DNA of 64,000 bases from Halobaculum limi. Lineage in GTDB: Archaea > Halobacteriota > Halobacteria > Halobacteriales > Haloferacaceae. The stretch is from assembly GCF_029490015.1 (NCBI RefSeq), contig NZ_CP120468.1:1426001-1490000 (forward strand). Direction: 5' to 3'. The notes under the pieces were generated by a model. The model made no database searches, was not told where the DNA came from, and saw nothing but the letters and a program-made list of their open reading frames with translations. Below are positions 1 to 8,485 of the stretch, piece by piece; positions within the stretch are counted from its first letter, which is position 1; each line of letters opens with the position of its first letter. A program made the position numbers and the translations under genes.

Positions 1-638
1 ACGCCGGCGGCGATGTCGGAGAACGACCCCGACCCGCGCTTGTCGAGCACTTTCACCGCGTGCAGCGTCGCCTCCGTCGAGACGCCGCGCACGCCCTGAC
101 TGTTGTCGTCGGCTCCGGCGATGCCGGCACAGTGGGTGCCGTGGTCGTTGTCGTCGTCCCAGTCTTCGGCGTACCGGCCGCGGGATTTGACGAACGCCGT
201 GCCCGATCCGAGGTTCGCCTGCAGGTCCGGGTGGTCGGAGTCGATGCCGGTGTCGAGGATGGCGACGTCCGCGCCCGCGCCGGTCGACCCGTTCGCGTGG
301 GCCACCTCCGAGTCGGTCCGGTCGATGCCCCACGTCAGTTGCTGCGCGAGGGCGTGCATCTCGCCGTTCTCCTCGACGTAGCGCACGTCCGGACGCTGCT
401 GGAGGCCCTGGATGGCGTTCTCGTTGACCCGCATCGTGAGGGCGTCGAAGTTGAACTCCCGCACCACGTCGCTGGCGGCCGACAGCGCCGCCCGACGACC
501 GCTCTCGTCGCTGTAGCCGACGTTGACCTCGATAGTCCCCGGCGACCCGGACGCCATTCCCGCGAGGCCGGTCGTCGCGACCGCCGCGCCGGTCGCCTTC
601 AGTACGTCACGCCGTGTCTTCCCGTCACGATATACCAT
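1..638 (-). CDS. Subtilisin-like serine protease (halolysin type), 5' part only
   Basis: An S8 family protease, probably secreted folded through the Tat route. The N-terminus carries a twin-arginine signal (TRRDVLKATGAA, residues 8-19), followed by an inhibitor-I9-like propeptide and then the catalytic domain. The catalytic Asp is in ILDTGID and the catalytic His in HGTHCAGIAG. The gene runs off the window edge, so the catalytic Ser and any C-terminal extension are not visible. The start at 638 is the ATG directly before the Tat motif, with a TATA-like stretch about 30 bp upstream. The Cys after the active-site His is the pattern seen in proteinase K-like enzymes. The family assignment is secure; substrate and full length are unknown. 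Confidence 0.93.
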   Translation of the reverse strand, partial: MVYRDGKTRRDVLKATGAAVATTGLAGMASGSPGTIEVNVGYSDESGRRAALSAASDVVREFNFDALTMRVNENAIQGLQQRPDVRYVEENGEMHALAQQLTWGIDRTDSEVAHANGSTGAGADVAILDTGIDSDHPDLQANLGSGTAFVKSRGRYAEDWDDDNDHGTHCAGIAGADDNSQGVRGVSTEATLHAVKVLDKRGSGSFSDIAAG

Positions 639-662
639 GACGAACGTGAAAATATGACACAC

Positions 663-672
663 CAATAAAATT
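663..672 (-). promoter_or_regulatory. TATA-like promoter element of the halolysin gene
   Basis: Read on the minus strand this is TTTTATTG-like, centred about 30 bp upstream of the start codon at 638. That spacing fits a leaderless or short-leader haloarchaeal transcript. A perfect inverted repeat (672-686) lies immediately upstream, where a BRE or regulator would bind. Confidence 0.45.
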
Positions 673-717
673 CTATCGAAGATAGATTCAAATAACTACA
701 TATTCAGTTGATTCAAC
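672..717. repeat. AT-rich intergenic segment with two small inverted repeats
   Basis: TCTATC-GAA-GATAGA at 672-686 is a perfect inverted repeat with 6-bp arms. GTTGA-T-TCAAC at 707-717 is a second one with 5-bp arms. The segment is much more AT-rich than its surroundings. It lies between the halolysin start and the upstream region of the DUF2797 gene, so operator function is possible but not shown. Confidence 0.4.
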
Positions 718-839
718 GGCCTCCAGACAGATGTCACGGTGGAGTTTCCGAGGCTCTGCGTGCCACTCGGTGCGCGGTGTCTGGTGGCGACCCACCCGGA
801 GTGGACACGGCTTTACCCACCGAGCGGCTACCCCTCGTT

Positions 840-1685
840 GTGCAGGTCGTGGGCTACGAAACGCCGGCGGGCGCGTTGTTCGTCAGCGACGCCGACCCCG
901 CGACCGATGCCCCGCCCGGGACGCCAACCGGCGACGTCGACCGAATCGCCCTCGACCCCGGAACCGACCTCTCGTGGCGCCTCGGCGAGCGACGCTGTGC
1001 CGGGACGGTCCACGAGGGCGGCCACGTCGTCTGCGACGCCGACGACGCGCCCTACTGCGACGACCACCGCTCGACGTGGGTGTGTGCGCGGTGTACTGGG
1101 ACGTGTCTGAAAGACGAGATGGACTGCTTCGACGACCACGCCATCTACCTCGCGGCGTTCGCGCCGGACACGTTCAAGGTGGGCGTCACCAGAGAGTGGC
1201 GATTGGAGACGCGCCTGCGCGAACAGGGCGCCGACCGCGCGGTCCACCTCCGCACCGTCGACGACGGCCGCATCGCCCGTGAGATCGAGTCGGGGATCGC
1301 CGCGAACGGCCTCGACCGACACAGCGACGAGCCCACCGCGGTCGCCCGTCCCGACACCGATGGAATCCCCGACCGCGTACGGGTGCCGACGAAGGTCGCG
1401 GGCCTCGCAGCCACCGTCGACGAAGCCGCGTGGGACCGCCTCCTCGACGGCGTCGACTACGAGGCCTCCTTCTCGTTCGACTACGACCTCGACCTCAGCG
1501 AACGCCCGGTGGCCGAGACGCTCGCCTCGGGGACCGTCGTCGGGACGAAAGGGCGGATCCTCACGGTGGAGAACGCGGGGACGACGTACGCGGTCGATAT
1601 GCGTGACCTCGTCGGCTACGAACTCCTCGACGGCGACGACGGCGAGGGGCGCGACCTCCAGTCGAGTCTCGGTGCGTTCGGCTGA
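840..1685 (+). CDS. DUF2797 family zinc-cluster protein
   Basis: A 281-residue protein that matches the haloarchaeal DUF2797 family; its biochemical role is unknown. A Cys/His-rich block at about residues 53-96 (Cys 53, 65, 73, 82, 85, 89, 96 and His 76) suggests one or two structural zinc sites. The reading frame is open further upstream, to 708, but the conserved family start resembles VQVVGYETPAG. GTG at 840 is therefore preferred over the longer form, whose first 44 residues are low in acidic residues and look non-coding. It is followed by the transducer operon after an 85-bp gap, so it probably has its own promoter. Confidence 0.8.
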   Translation: MQVVGYETPAGALFVSDADPATDAPPGTPTGDVDRIALDPGTDLSWRLGERRCAGTVHEGGHVVCDADDAPYCDDHRSTWVCARCTGTCLKDEMDCFDDHAIYLAAFAPDTFKVGVTREWRLETRLREQGADRAVHLRTVDDGRIAREIESGIAANGLDRHSDEPTAVARPDTDGIPDRVRVPTKVAGLAATVDEAAWDRLLDGVDYEASFSFDYDLDLSERPVAETLASGTVVGTKGRILTVENAGTTYAVDMRDLVGYELLDGDDGEGRDLQSSLGAFG

Positions 1686-1770
1686 CCCGTCTGTCGCTTC
1701 ACCGGATCCAATCGTGATACTCACGACCGGGAGTTGATACGTTGCGACTGTGTTTGCATCGGCAGATACG

Positions 1771-3342
1771 ATGGTACAGTTCATACGCCGGAGTTTCGCC
1801 GTGAAACTCGTGATCGGGTTCGTGGTGACGGCCGGCGCAGTCGTCGCGTACGGCCTCCTCACGCGCAACGTCGTCGGGACGATACTGATGTCGACCGCCG
1901 GGCAGGTGGTGCTCGGCGCGTACCTCGGCACGAATATCGTCGTCTCGATGCGAACGCTCGAGACACAGACGGAAGCGATCGCGGACGGCGACTTGGACGT
2001 CCGCGTCAGGACCTCGCGCGAAGACGAACTCGGGCGGGTGTACAGTGCCGTCGACCGGATGCGCGGGTCGCTCTCCGAGCGGATCAGGGAAGCACAGACG
2101 GCACAGGAGGAAGCGGAGGTCGCCGAAGAGCGTGCTCAGTCGCTCGCGAGCGACTACCAGCAGGTCGCGAGCGACTACGCGTCGACGATCCGGTCGGTGG
2201 CCGACGGCGACCTCACCGTCCGCGTCGACGTCGACCACGACCACGAGGCGATGGAGACCGTCGGCGAAGAGTTCAACGCCGCGGTGGACGAACTGGAGGC
2301 GACGCTCGCCAGGGTCGACACGTTTGCGACGGACGTCGCGGACGGCGCGGCCGACGTTCGGTCCGCCGCCGAACAGATCGACGACCGGACGGACGACGTG
2401 ATCGAGGCGACCGACGAGATCGACGCAGACACCGACGAACAGCGTGCTCGCACGCGGGCCGGTGCCGACGAGGTCGGTGACCTGTCCTCGACGGCCGAGG
2501 AGATCGCGGTGACCACGGACGACCTCGTGGACACGACCGACGACGCGGCGGTGGCCTCCGAGGAAGCACGCGAGGCGGCCGACGACGCTATCGACACGAT
2601 GGACGACGTCGAGGAGACGATGACGGAGGCGGTCGAGCGGATCGACGCTCTCGACGACGCGACGGCGGAGATCACCGAGGCGGCCGAACTCATCCGCGAC
2701 ATCGCAGCGCAGACCGATATGCTGGCGCTCAACGCCTCTATCGAGGCGGCCCGCGCCGGTGAGGGGGGCACCGAGGGCGACGGCTTCGCCGTCGTCGCCG
2801 AGGAGGTGAAAGGCCTTGCAGAGGAGACCGGCAATCGCGCGGATGCGATCGCCGAGATGATCGCAGAAGTGCGCACCGAGACCGAGCGAGCGGCCGAGTC
2901 GATCCGGACCACCAACGAACAGGTCGGCGAGGGGGCGACGACCGTCGCGGCGGCGGTCGACCGCCTCGACGAGATCGTCGACTACGTCGAAGACATCGAC
3001 CACGGTGTTCGCGAGATCAGCAAGACGACGAGCGAACAGGCTGAGTCGGCCTCGACGGCCGCGCAGACGCTCGACGACCTGGCGGAGATCAGCGACCGGA
3101 CGGCCGACCGAACCGCAGAGGCGGCCGACGCCGCCGCAGAACAGTCGACCGCCGTCGACGCCGTCGTCGCCGAGTCGGAGGCGTTCCGCGAGCGGTCGAC
3201 AGCGTTGACGGACGTCCTCGCCGACTTCTCAATCCGCGAGGGTGCCGGTGACCGGCACTCGACTGCGGCACCCGACGCCGGTGGCAGTCGCCCCGCAGTG
3301 AGCGACGGCGGCGCCGCCGTCCACGACGGGGGTGATCGCTGA
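1771..3342 (+). CDS. Halobacterial transducer (MCP) partner of the sensory rhodopsin, HtrI-like
   Basis: Membrane signal transducer, 523 residues. Two transmembrane helices (about 13-30 and 34-55) are joined by a loop of only a few residues, so there is no extracellular ligand domain; this is the layout of H. salinarum HtrI. A HAMP domain follows (about 55-105), then a second HAMP-like segment ([17 protein letters not shown], about 145-161), and a long Asp/Glu-rich coiled coil. The conserved hairpin tip is at about 308-350 ([12 protein letters not shown]...). It should pass light-induced changes in the rhodopsin to CheA/CheW. The stop codon overlaps the rhodopsin start by one base (TGATG), giving strict translational pairing. 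ATG 1771 aligns with the start of HtrI; a GTG at 1750 in frame is possible but less likely. Confidence 0.93.
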   Translation: MVQFIRRSFAVKLVIGFVVTAGAVVAYGLLTRNVVGTILMSTAGQVVLGAYLGTNIVVSMRTLETQTEAIADGDLDVRVRTSREDELGRVYSAVDRMRGSLSERIREAQTAQEEAEVAEERAQSLASDYQQVASDYASTIRSVADGDLTVRVDVDHDHEAMETVGEEFNAAVDELEATLARVDTFATDVADGAADVRSAAEQIDDRTDDVIEATDEIDADTDEQRARTRAGADEVGDLSSTAEEIAVTTDDLVDTTDDAAVASEEAREAADDAIDTMDDVEETMTEAVERIDALDDATAEITEAAELIRDIAAQTDMLALNASIEAARAGEGGTEGDGFAVVAEEVKGLAEETGNRADAIAEMIAEVRTETERAAESIRTTNEQVGEGATTVAAAVDRLDEIVDYVEDIDHGVREISKTTSEQAESASTAAQTLDDLAEISDRTADRTAEAADAAAEQSTAVDAVVAESEAFRERSTALTDVLADFSIREGAGDRHSTAAPDAGGSRPAVSDGGAAVHDGGDR

Positions 3343-4097
3343 TGGTGGCGCCTGGAACGGTCGTGTACGCGCTCGGAACCGTCGCGATGCTCGTCGGTGT
3401 GGCCGTCGTCGTCCACCTCCTCGGCAACGACGACCTCGACGCCGGCGCCGGTCGATTCCGCCTCTTGCTCGCGATCCCCGCGTTCGCGGCGCTGTCGTAC
3501 GCCGCGATGGCCGCCGGGATCGGCCAGTTCTCCGTAGGTGGGTACACCGTCGACACGATGCGGTACGTCGACTGGTTCGTGACCACGCCCGTCCTCGTCG
3601 CCTACGTCGGGCACGTCGTCGACGTCGACAGACGGTGGCTCGTCGGCGCGGCGGGCGCCGACGCGGTGATGATCGCTGCTGGCTGGGTCGCGACGACGAC
3701 CACCGGAGTGACTCGCTGGACCGGATTCGCTGTCTCCTGTGTGGCGTTTCTGGCGCTGTTGTACGTCTTGTTCCGCGTGTTTCCACGGAAGGCACAGACC
3801 GACACGCCGGAACGCCGTCGGCTGTTCTTCCGTCTGCGCAACCAGATCGGGATCCTCTGGATGCTGTACCCGGTCATCTGGCTTGCGAGTCCGGTCGGCT
3901 TCGGCCTCGTCTCGACGCTCGGAACGGCGATGCTGGTGACGTTCATGGACGTGGCCGCGAAGGTGCCGTACACGTGGGTCGTCTACGAACACCGGGGTAT
4001 CTTCGGCCGGACGGACGCGGCGGCGACCGGAACCGACGGAGAGAACGGCGACGTTCGACCGGTGGGCGACGACGGGCCCGCACCAGTGGCCGATTGA
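3342..4097 (+). CDS. Sensory rhodopsin, type I-like
   Basis: Seven-helix retinal photoreceptor, 251 residues. Helix C reads RYVDWFVTTP with counter-ion Asp77, and Tyr88 takes the place of the bacteriorhodopsin proton donor Asp96, as in known SRI. Helix G carries the Schiff-base lysine Lys207 in DVAAKVPY. Helices D-F also resemble SRI more than SRII (for example ADAVMIAAG and LASPVGFG). The SRI-specific His166 is replaced by Gln168 (RLRNQIGILW), which is unusual. The C-terminal tail (about 225-251) is acidic and Gly-rich. It is translationally coupled to the transducer gene upstream. An alternative is a middle-rhodopsin-like receptor; absorption colour cannot be read from the sequence with certainty. 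Confidence 0.93.
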   Translation: MVAPGTVVYALGTVAMLVGVAVVVHLLGNDDLDAGAGRFRLLLAIPAFAALSYAAMAAGIGQFSVGGYTVDTMRYVDWFVTTPVLVAYVGHVVDVDRRWLVGAAGADAVMIAAGWVATTTTGVTRWTGFAVSCVAFLALLYVLFRVFPRKAQTDTPERRRLFFRLRNQIGILWMLYPVIWLASPVGFGLVSTLGTAMLVTFMDVAAKVPYTWVVYEHRGIFGRTDAAATGTDGENGDVRPVGDDGPAPVAD

Positions 4098-4202
4098 CTC
4101 GACCGGCGACCTCTGCCGACAGTTTACTACTCGAGGCAGTGCTATCGAGCAATTAGCCCGGGGGGTACCCGTTGCGTCTGTGCTGTGGCTCTCGTTTTGT
4201 GG

Positions 4203-5939
4203 TCACGTACTCCCCGACCATTCCGCGTCCGAGAGCGTGCGTTGGACGGCTTCCTCGCCGACGGCGGCCGCGAGTTCTTCGAACCCTTGTCTAACCGCGC
4301 GGTCGGAGGCGTTCGCCACCAGTCGCGAGACGATGAACTCCGGCGTCGACTTGCCGATGACGCCGAAGCGAGGCTGGTAGTCGACGAGCAGATCTAGGTC
4401 GTTCGTCAGGCCCTCCGCGAAGATGCCGTCGATGCGGGCCACGTCCGGGAGCGGCGAGAGGTCCTCCGCGAGGTGGGTGACGTACACGCCGACTGCGCCA
4501 CGGTCGACGGTCAGTTCCACGAGGCCGTTGAGCAGGTCCGCCGCCCGACCCGGTTCTGTGATGGCCTCGAATTCGTCGACGAGCATCAGCGTGCGTCCCT
4601 CGCCCACCAGCGGTGGGACGACCGACTTCAGCGTCGACTCCAGCACCCCCGCGTTGAACGAGGCGTGCCGGCGGTGGAAGACGACGGTGTCGAATCGCCC
4701 GACCTCGGCGGCCTCGGCGGGCACCGGCAGGCCCATCGACGCGAGGATGACCACCTGACATACCGTCTCCAACAGCGTCGTCTTCCCGCCGGAGTTGGCC
4801 CCAGTCAACACCGCCACGCGGTTGCCCGTCGGTGCGTCGCCGTCCAGCGAGTGGTCGCCGACGGCGTAGGTGACGGGTTGCACGTCGCCCGAGAGAAAGA
4901 GGTTGCGCGCACCCCTGACGGCGACGCCTGTCGCGTCTAGATCGGGCCGAGTGAGGTCGTGTTCGACGGCGAACCGCGCAAGCGAGAGGAGGAAGGCGAT
5001 GTCGCCGACGGCGTCGACGACGCGTTCCACGTCGACGCCGCCGGCTTCGACGTCGGCCTCGAGATCAGCGCGTACCTGGTCGGCGCGGTCGGCCGCCTCC
5101 GTCTCTAACTCGTCGGCGAGCGTCCGTAGCGTCGACCCGACGAAGTCCGCGGAGTCGACGGCACCGTCGGGCGCGGCCGACTGGACCCGTCCGCGCGTGA
5201 GATCCGTCTCGCCCGCGACGTACTCGACGACCGCCGACTGGAACGCGTCGGCGTCGCGTGCGCCACGCTCGCGCACCGTCTCGACCACGTCGTACGCGGA
5301 GTCCGCGAGTGCGCGGGCGTCTGCGGCCTGTTCGCGCAGGCGGTCGAGTCTGTCGTCGACGCCCGCGGCGACGCCGTCGTCCGTGAGCGCCGCGAGGGCG
5401 TCGGCCGCCTCCCGAAGTGCGCCCTCGTCGACGCCGTCGAGAGCGGCGAAGGTGCCACCACGTAGGCCCGCCGCTCGGAGCGCGAGCGCGCACTCGAGCG
5501 CCGCGCGGTCGGTGCCGCCGGCGTCGTCGTACTCGTCGAATGCCTCGACGACGGCTTCACGATCAGACTCGTCCAGTCCGGCCCACGCGTCGCGCGCCTC
5601 CAACACGTCGTCCAGTCGCTGTCGGCGGCGGTCGTCGCTCGTGAGCGGCGTGAGCACGCGCACGCGGTCGGCGGCGTGAGCGGTGACGGCGTACTCGGCG
5701 GCGATGTCGAGCAACTCGTCGTACACCTCACGAGCGTCACGGGTACCGAACAGATCCATCCCCGCTTTCCCGTACGCTCGGCGGAGCACGCGAGTCGCCC
5801 GGCCGCGCGGCACGCCGCCCTCGACGAGCGTTCGCACGTCCGCCGACTCGATGGCGGCGATGGCCGCCTCCTCGCCGAGCGAATCGCGGAGCGTCTCGGC
5901 CGTCTTGGGCCCGACGCCCCAGTACTGCTCCAGTCGCAT
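4203..5939 (-). CDS. MutS-family ATPase with N-terminal helix-hairpin-helix (MutS5-like)
   Basis: 578-residue protein with the ATPase domain of the MutS family: Walker A GANSGGKTT at 380-388, Walker B LMLVDEF at 451-457, and a conserved helix with THLAEDL. It lacks the MutS mismatch-recognition domain I and the C-terminal Smr nuclease of MutS2. The N-terminus (about 1-50, YWGVGPKTAETL) looks like a helix-hairpin-helix DNA-binding region, followed by a long alpha-helical lever-like region (about 100-320). Haloarchaeal homologues are usually named MutS5 or MutS2-like. A recombination or DNA-structure role is more likely than canonical mismatch repair. It converges with the rhodopsin operon. Confidence 0.85.
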   Translation of the reverse strand: MRLEQYWGVGPKTAETLRDSLGEEAAIAAIESADVRTLVEGGVPRGRATRVLRRAYGKAGMDLFGTRDAREVYDELLDIAAEYAVTAHAADRVRVLTPLTSDDRRRQRLDDVLEARDAWAGLDESDREAVVEAFDEYDDAGGTDRAALECALALRAAGLRGGTFAALDGVDEGALREAADALAALTDDGVAAGVDDRLDRLREQAADARALADSAYDVVETVRERGARDADAFQSAVVEYVAGETDLTRGRVQSAAPDGAVDSADFVGSTLRTLADELETEAADRADQVRADLEADVEAGGVDVERVVDAVGDIAFLLSLARFAVEHDLTRPDLDATGVAVRGARNLFLSGDVQPVTYAVGDHSLDGDAPTGNRVAVLTGANSGGKTTLLETVCQVVILASMGLPVPAEAAEVGRFDTVVFHRRHASFNAGVLESTLKSVVPPLVGEGRTLMLVDEFEAITEPGRAADLLNGLVELTVDRGAVGVYVTHLAEDLSPLPDVARIDGIFAEGLTNDLDLLVDYQPRFGVIGKSTPEFIVSRLVANASDRAVRQGFEELAAAVGEEAVQRTLSDAEWSGST

Positions 5940-6046
5940 ACCCGTGGCTGTGGCCGGAGGGGTGTAGATGGTACCGGTCGCAGTCGGCGGCGGTGCGGTC
6001 GCTGGGAGCGCAGTCTACGCACGACGCTCGCGAGTGTGTCGGGCGA

Positions 6047-6361
6047 TCAGTGGACGGGCGGTTCGGTCGCGTCCGCATTGTCGGTCGACTCAGTCGCTCG
6101 CTCGGTGGGCGGTTCGTCACCTGTCGGTGTCGCAGCATCGGCCGTCATCATCTCGTCGGTCGCTACCGCCGTCGCCAGCAGTTCGCTGAGCAGCAACACC
6201 GCTGCCTCGTGGTCGTCGCGCGACGCCTGCAGCGACATCGGCGTGAGTTCCAGCGAGCGGTACGCTGCGAGGTCGTCGTCGTCCACGGTACCAGTCTCGA
6301 TCAAGCGGTCGGCGAGCATCCGCAACAACCCGTGGAGATGGATCAGTTCGTTCTTCCGCAT
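6047..6361 (-). CDS. UPF0058 family protein
   Basis: 104-residue protein starting MRKNELIHLHGLLRMLADRL, the signature of the archaeal UPF0058 family. It is a small, mostly helical cytosolic protein of unknown role. The C-terminal 35 residues are Thr/Asp/Glu/Pro-rich and probably disordered. The open frame extends well upstream, but Arg-rich composition there marks it as non-coding, so ATG 6361 is the start. It is followed by the MutS-like gene on the same strand after about 107 bp. Confidence 0.8.
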   Translation of the reverse strand: MRKNELIHLHGLLRMLADRLIETGTVDDDDLAAYRSLELTPMSLQASRDDHEAAVLLLSELLATAVATDEMMTADAATPTGDEPPTERATESTDNADATEPPVH

Positions 6362-6477
6362 CTGTCGACAGACGTAGGTGCTCGAACGGGCTAAATCCCG
6401 CGCTGGATGGAGTGTAACAGGCGGATAACCGGATAGCACGGACAACTGGAGCGCGAATCGAACGCCGGCGACAGTGA

Positions 6478-6882
6478 TCAGACGCCGGACGTCGACCCGT
6501 TCTCTGCGCGGTCCCGGTAGACGCGCAGCAACTCTTCGAGGATCATCCCCGAGCGGTCGGTCGTCTCGTAGTTCTCGTCGATGAACTGTTCGGCCTCCGC
6601 GAAGTCGTTGCGGAGTCCGAGTTGCCGGACCGTGATGACGGCATTGAGGAAGTCGCGACCGCCGTCCGCTCCGAGTAACACCGGTTCCTCCTGTAAGTCG
6701 AGTTCGTCGCGGATCTCGCCGTAGTTGAACGTCTCGGGTTCCCACTCGTCGCTCACGAGTGCGAGGACGTACTCCGCCGAAAAGCGGTAGAACTCGGATT
6801 TACTCTCGAAGACCCCGTCTTCGACGAGCGTATCGATCTCGTCGACGACTTCGTCGGGATACCGGACCGTGTCTTTAGCCAT
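6478..6882 (-). CDS. Ribbon-helix-helix (CopG/MetJ-type) DNA-binding protein
   Basis: 134 residues. The N-terminal 45 residues fit a ribbon-helix-helix domain: a short strand (MAKDTVRYPDEVVDEIDTLV) followed by FESKSEFYRFSAEYVLALV. The rest is acidic and helical and may mediate dimerization or sensing. The start is fixed at ATG 6882 because GGAGG lies 8 nt upstream (complement of 6891-6895); the in-frame GTG at 6900 lies upstream of that site. It is divergent from the MFS gene at 7102. It may regulate that gene or itself, but no operator is evident. Confidence 0.78.
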   Translation of the reverse strand: MAKDTVRYPDEVVDEIDTLVEDGVFESKSEFYRFSAEYVLALVSDEWEPETFNYGEIRDELDLQEEPVLLGADGGRDFLNAVITVRQLGLRNDFAEAEQFIDENYETTDRSGMILEELLRVYRDRAENGSTSGV

Positions 6883-6890
6883 TCCGAGTT

Positions 6891-6895
6891 CCTCC
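6891..6895 (-). promoter_or_regulatory. Shine-Dalgarno site of the RHH gene
   Basis: GGAGG on the minus strand ends 8 nt before ATG 6882. It decides the start of the ribbon-helix-helix gene and implies a leadered transcript, unlike many genes of this window. Confidence 0.6.
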
Positions 6896-7101
6896 TTCAC
6901 TGAATTCGTTGGAATGGACCGTATAGAGTCTTTTGGTTACCTCAGCGACGTGACGTGTGTAAACGCTAGCGATACGCCTCCTATCGCGCTATTTTCGCGT
7001 TTGATACGTGAGTACGACATTCAACACGGCTCGGACGTGGTGGCACGCCGAACTCGCCCGGAACCGCACCGTTCAGGTGCGCCGCCTGCACAGCGAGGGT
7101 C

Positions 7102-8475
7102 GTGCAACGGCCGTCGCTCGATGCGGTTCGCGGGTTCGACAGGGCCGTCTACATCGTCGCGGCGGGCCAACTCATCAACGTGTTCGGCGCGGGCATCGTC
7201 TACCCGTTCGCGACGGTCCACTTCCACCTGCAGGTAGGTATCGCGCTGTCTGTCGTCGGCTTCGGTCTCGGCGCGAAGAGTGTCTGCTCGGCCGGCGGAA
7301 CCGCGATCGGCGGCTTTCTCGCCGACGTCATCGGCCGGAAGCCGGTGATGGTCGCGGCGATGGCGCTGTCGGCGCTCGCACTCGCGGCGTTCGCGTTCGT
7401 CCCGACACTCGCGGCGGCCGTCCCCGCGTCGGTCACCTCGCTCACGGGTGTCTCTGCGCTCGGCGTTGCGTTCGTCGGTGTCTGTGTGGTCTCCGGGTTC
7501 GTCGGCGGTCTCTACACGCCCGCGAGCCACGCGATGACCGCGGACCTGACCGACGCCGGCGAACGCGACCGCGGATACGCCCTCCTGAAGGTCGCGAACA
7601 ACGCTGGCTTCGGTGCGGGCTTCGTCGTCGGCGGCCTCCTGTACTCAGTCGCGTCCGTCGCCGTCTTCGTCGCCGACGGCGTCACTTCCGGTATCGTCGC
7701 GCTGGTCATCCTCCTGTTCGTTCCGCGCGTTGCACGCGACGGGGAGTCCGAGAACGAGGACGGAACAGGCGACGACGAGGCCGCTTCCGGCGTGTTCACA
7801 GCGTGGTGGCGGGCGGCTACTCGCCCGCGTGTCTTGGCGCTCGCGGGCCTCAACGTCGGTTTCGCCGTGATGTACGCACAGATGCAGACGACCGTCCCCG
7901 TCGTCGCGAAGGAGGGTTTGGGGCTGACGGCCGCACAACTGGGGACGCTGTACGTCGTCAACCCGCTCACTATCGTCATCCTGCAACTCCCGCTCGTCAG
8001 CGCCGTCGGCGGGTGGCGTCGCACCCGCGGGCTGGTCGTCTCGGCGGCGTTGTGGGCGGTGTCGATGCTCGCGGCGTGGGGGGCAGACACGATGGTTCTC
8101 CCCGCCGATGCGGGCCTCACCACGCCCGTCGTCCTCGTTGGCGTCGCTCTCGTCGGCGGCCACCTGTTCGTCCGCACGGTCGGGGAGATACTCCACGCGC
8201 CGCTGGCATCGGCGCTGATGTCCGACCTGGGGACGACTGCCGAGCGTGGCACGCAGTTGTCGATACTGGAGGTCGCGAAACGCCTCGGCATCGGCGTGGG
8301 GTCGTTCGTTGGCGGCGTGTTCTTCGACTACGGCCTCTCGACGCTGCTGTGGCCGACGCTCGTCGCCGTCTGTGGCGTCGTCGTCGTCGGCCTCCTCGCG
8401 TTCGAGCGGTCGGTGACGCCGCGAGAGAACGGTGCCCGCGGCGACGCCACGGCGGCGACTGCGGGCGGCGATTGA
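7102..8475 (+). CDS. MFS family transporter
   Basis: 457-residue membrane protein with about twelve hydrophobic helices and the MFS signature GGFLADVIGRKPV in the loop between helices 2 and 3. A central acidic loop (about residues 215-232, SENEDGTGDDEA) separates the two six-helix halves. The N-terminus is short and the start is GTG. The C-terminal 20 residues are hydrophilic. The substrate cannot be deduced. It converges with the alcohol dehydrogenase gene with only 10 bp between stops. Confidence 0.85.
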   Translation: MQRPSLDAVRGFDRAVYIVAAGQLINVFGAGIVYPFATVHFHLQVGIALSVVGFGLGAKSVCSAGGTAIGGFLADVIGRKPVMVAAMALSALALAAFAFVPTLAAAVPASVTSLTGVSALGVAFVGVCVVSGFVGGLYTPASHAMTADLTDAGERDRGYALLKVANNAGFGAGFVVGGLLYSVASVAVFVADGVTSGIVALVILLFVPRVARDGESENEDGTGDDEAASGVFTAWWRAATRPRVLALAGLNVGFAVMYAQMQTTVPVVAKEGLGLTAAQLGTLYVVNPLTIVILQLPLVSAVGGWRRTRGLVVSAALWAVSMLAAWGADTMVLPADAGLTTPVVLVGVALVGGHLFVRTVGEILHAPLASALMSDLGTTAERGTQLSILEVAKRLGIGVGSFVGGVFFDYGLSTLLWPTLVAVCGVVVVGLLAFERSVTPRENGARGDATAATAGGD

Positions 8476-8485
8476 GCGCTCGCGC

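Noticed and set aside
1750-1770. GTG 1750 as transducer start
   Set aside because: The seven extra residues do not align with HtrI, and ATG 1771 does.
3342-4097. Sensory rhodopsin II or bacteriorhodopsin assignment
   Set aside because: The Asp96-equivalent is Tyr, helix D-F sequence follows SRI, and the transducer lacks the extracellular domain of H. salinarum HtrII; proton-pump residues are missing.
4203-5939. Canonical mismatch-repair MutS
   Set aside because: The mismatch-recognition and connector domains are absent; only the ATPase module is shared.
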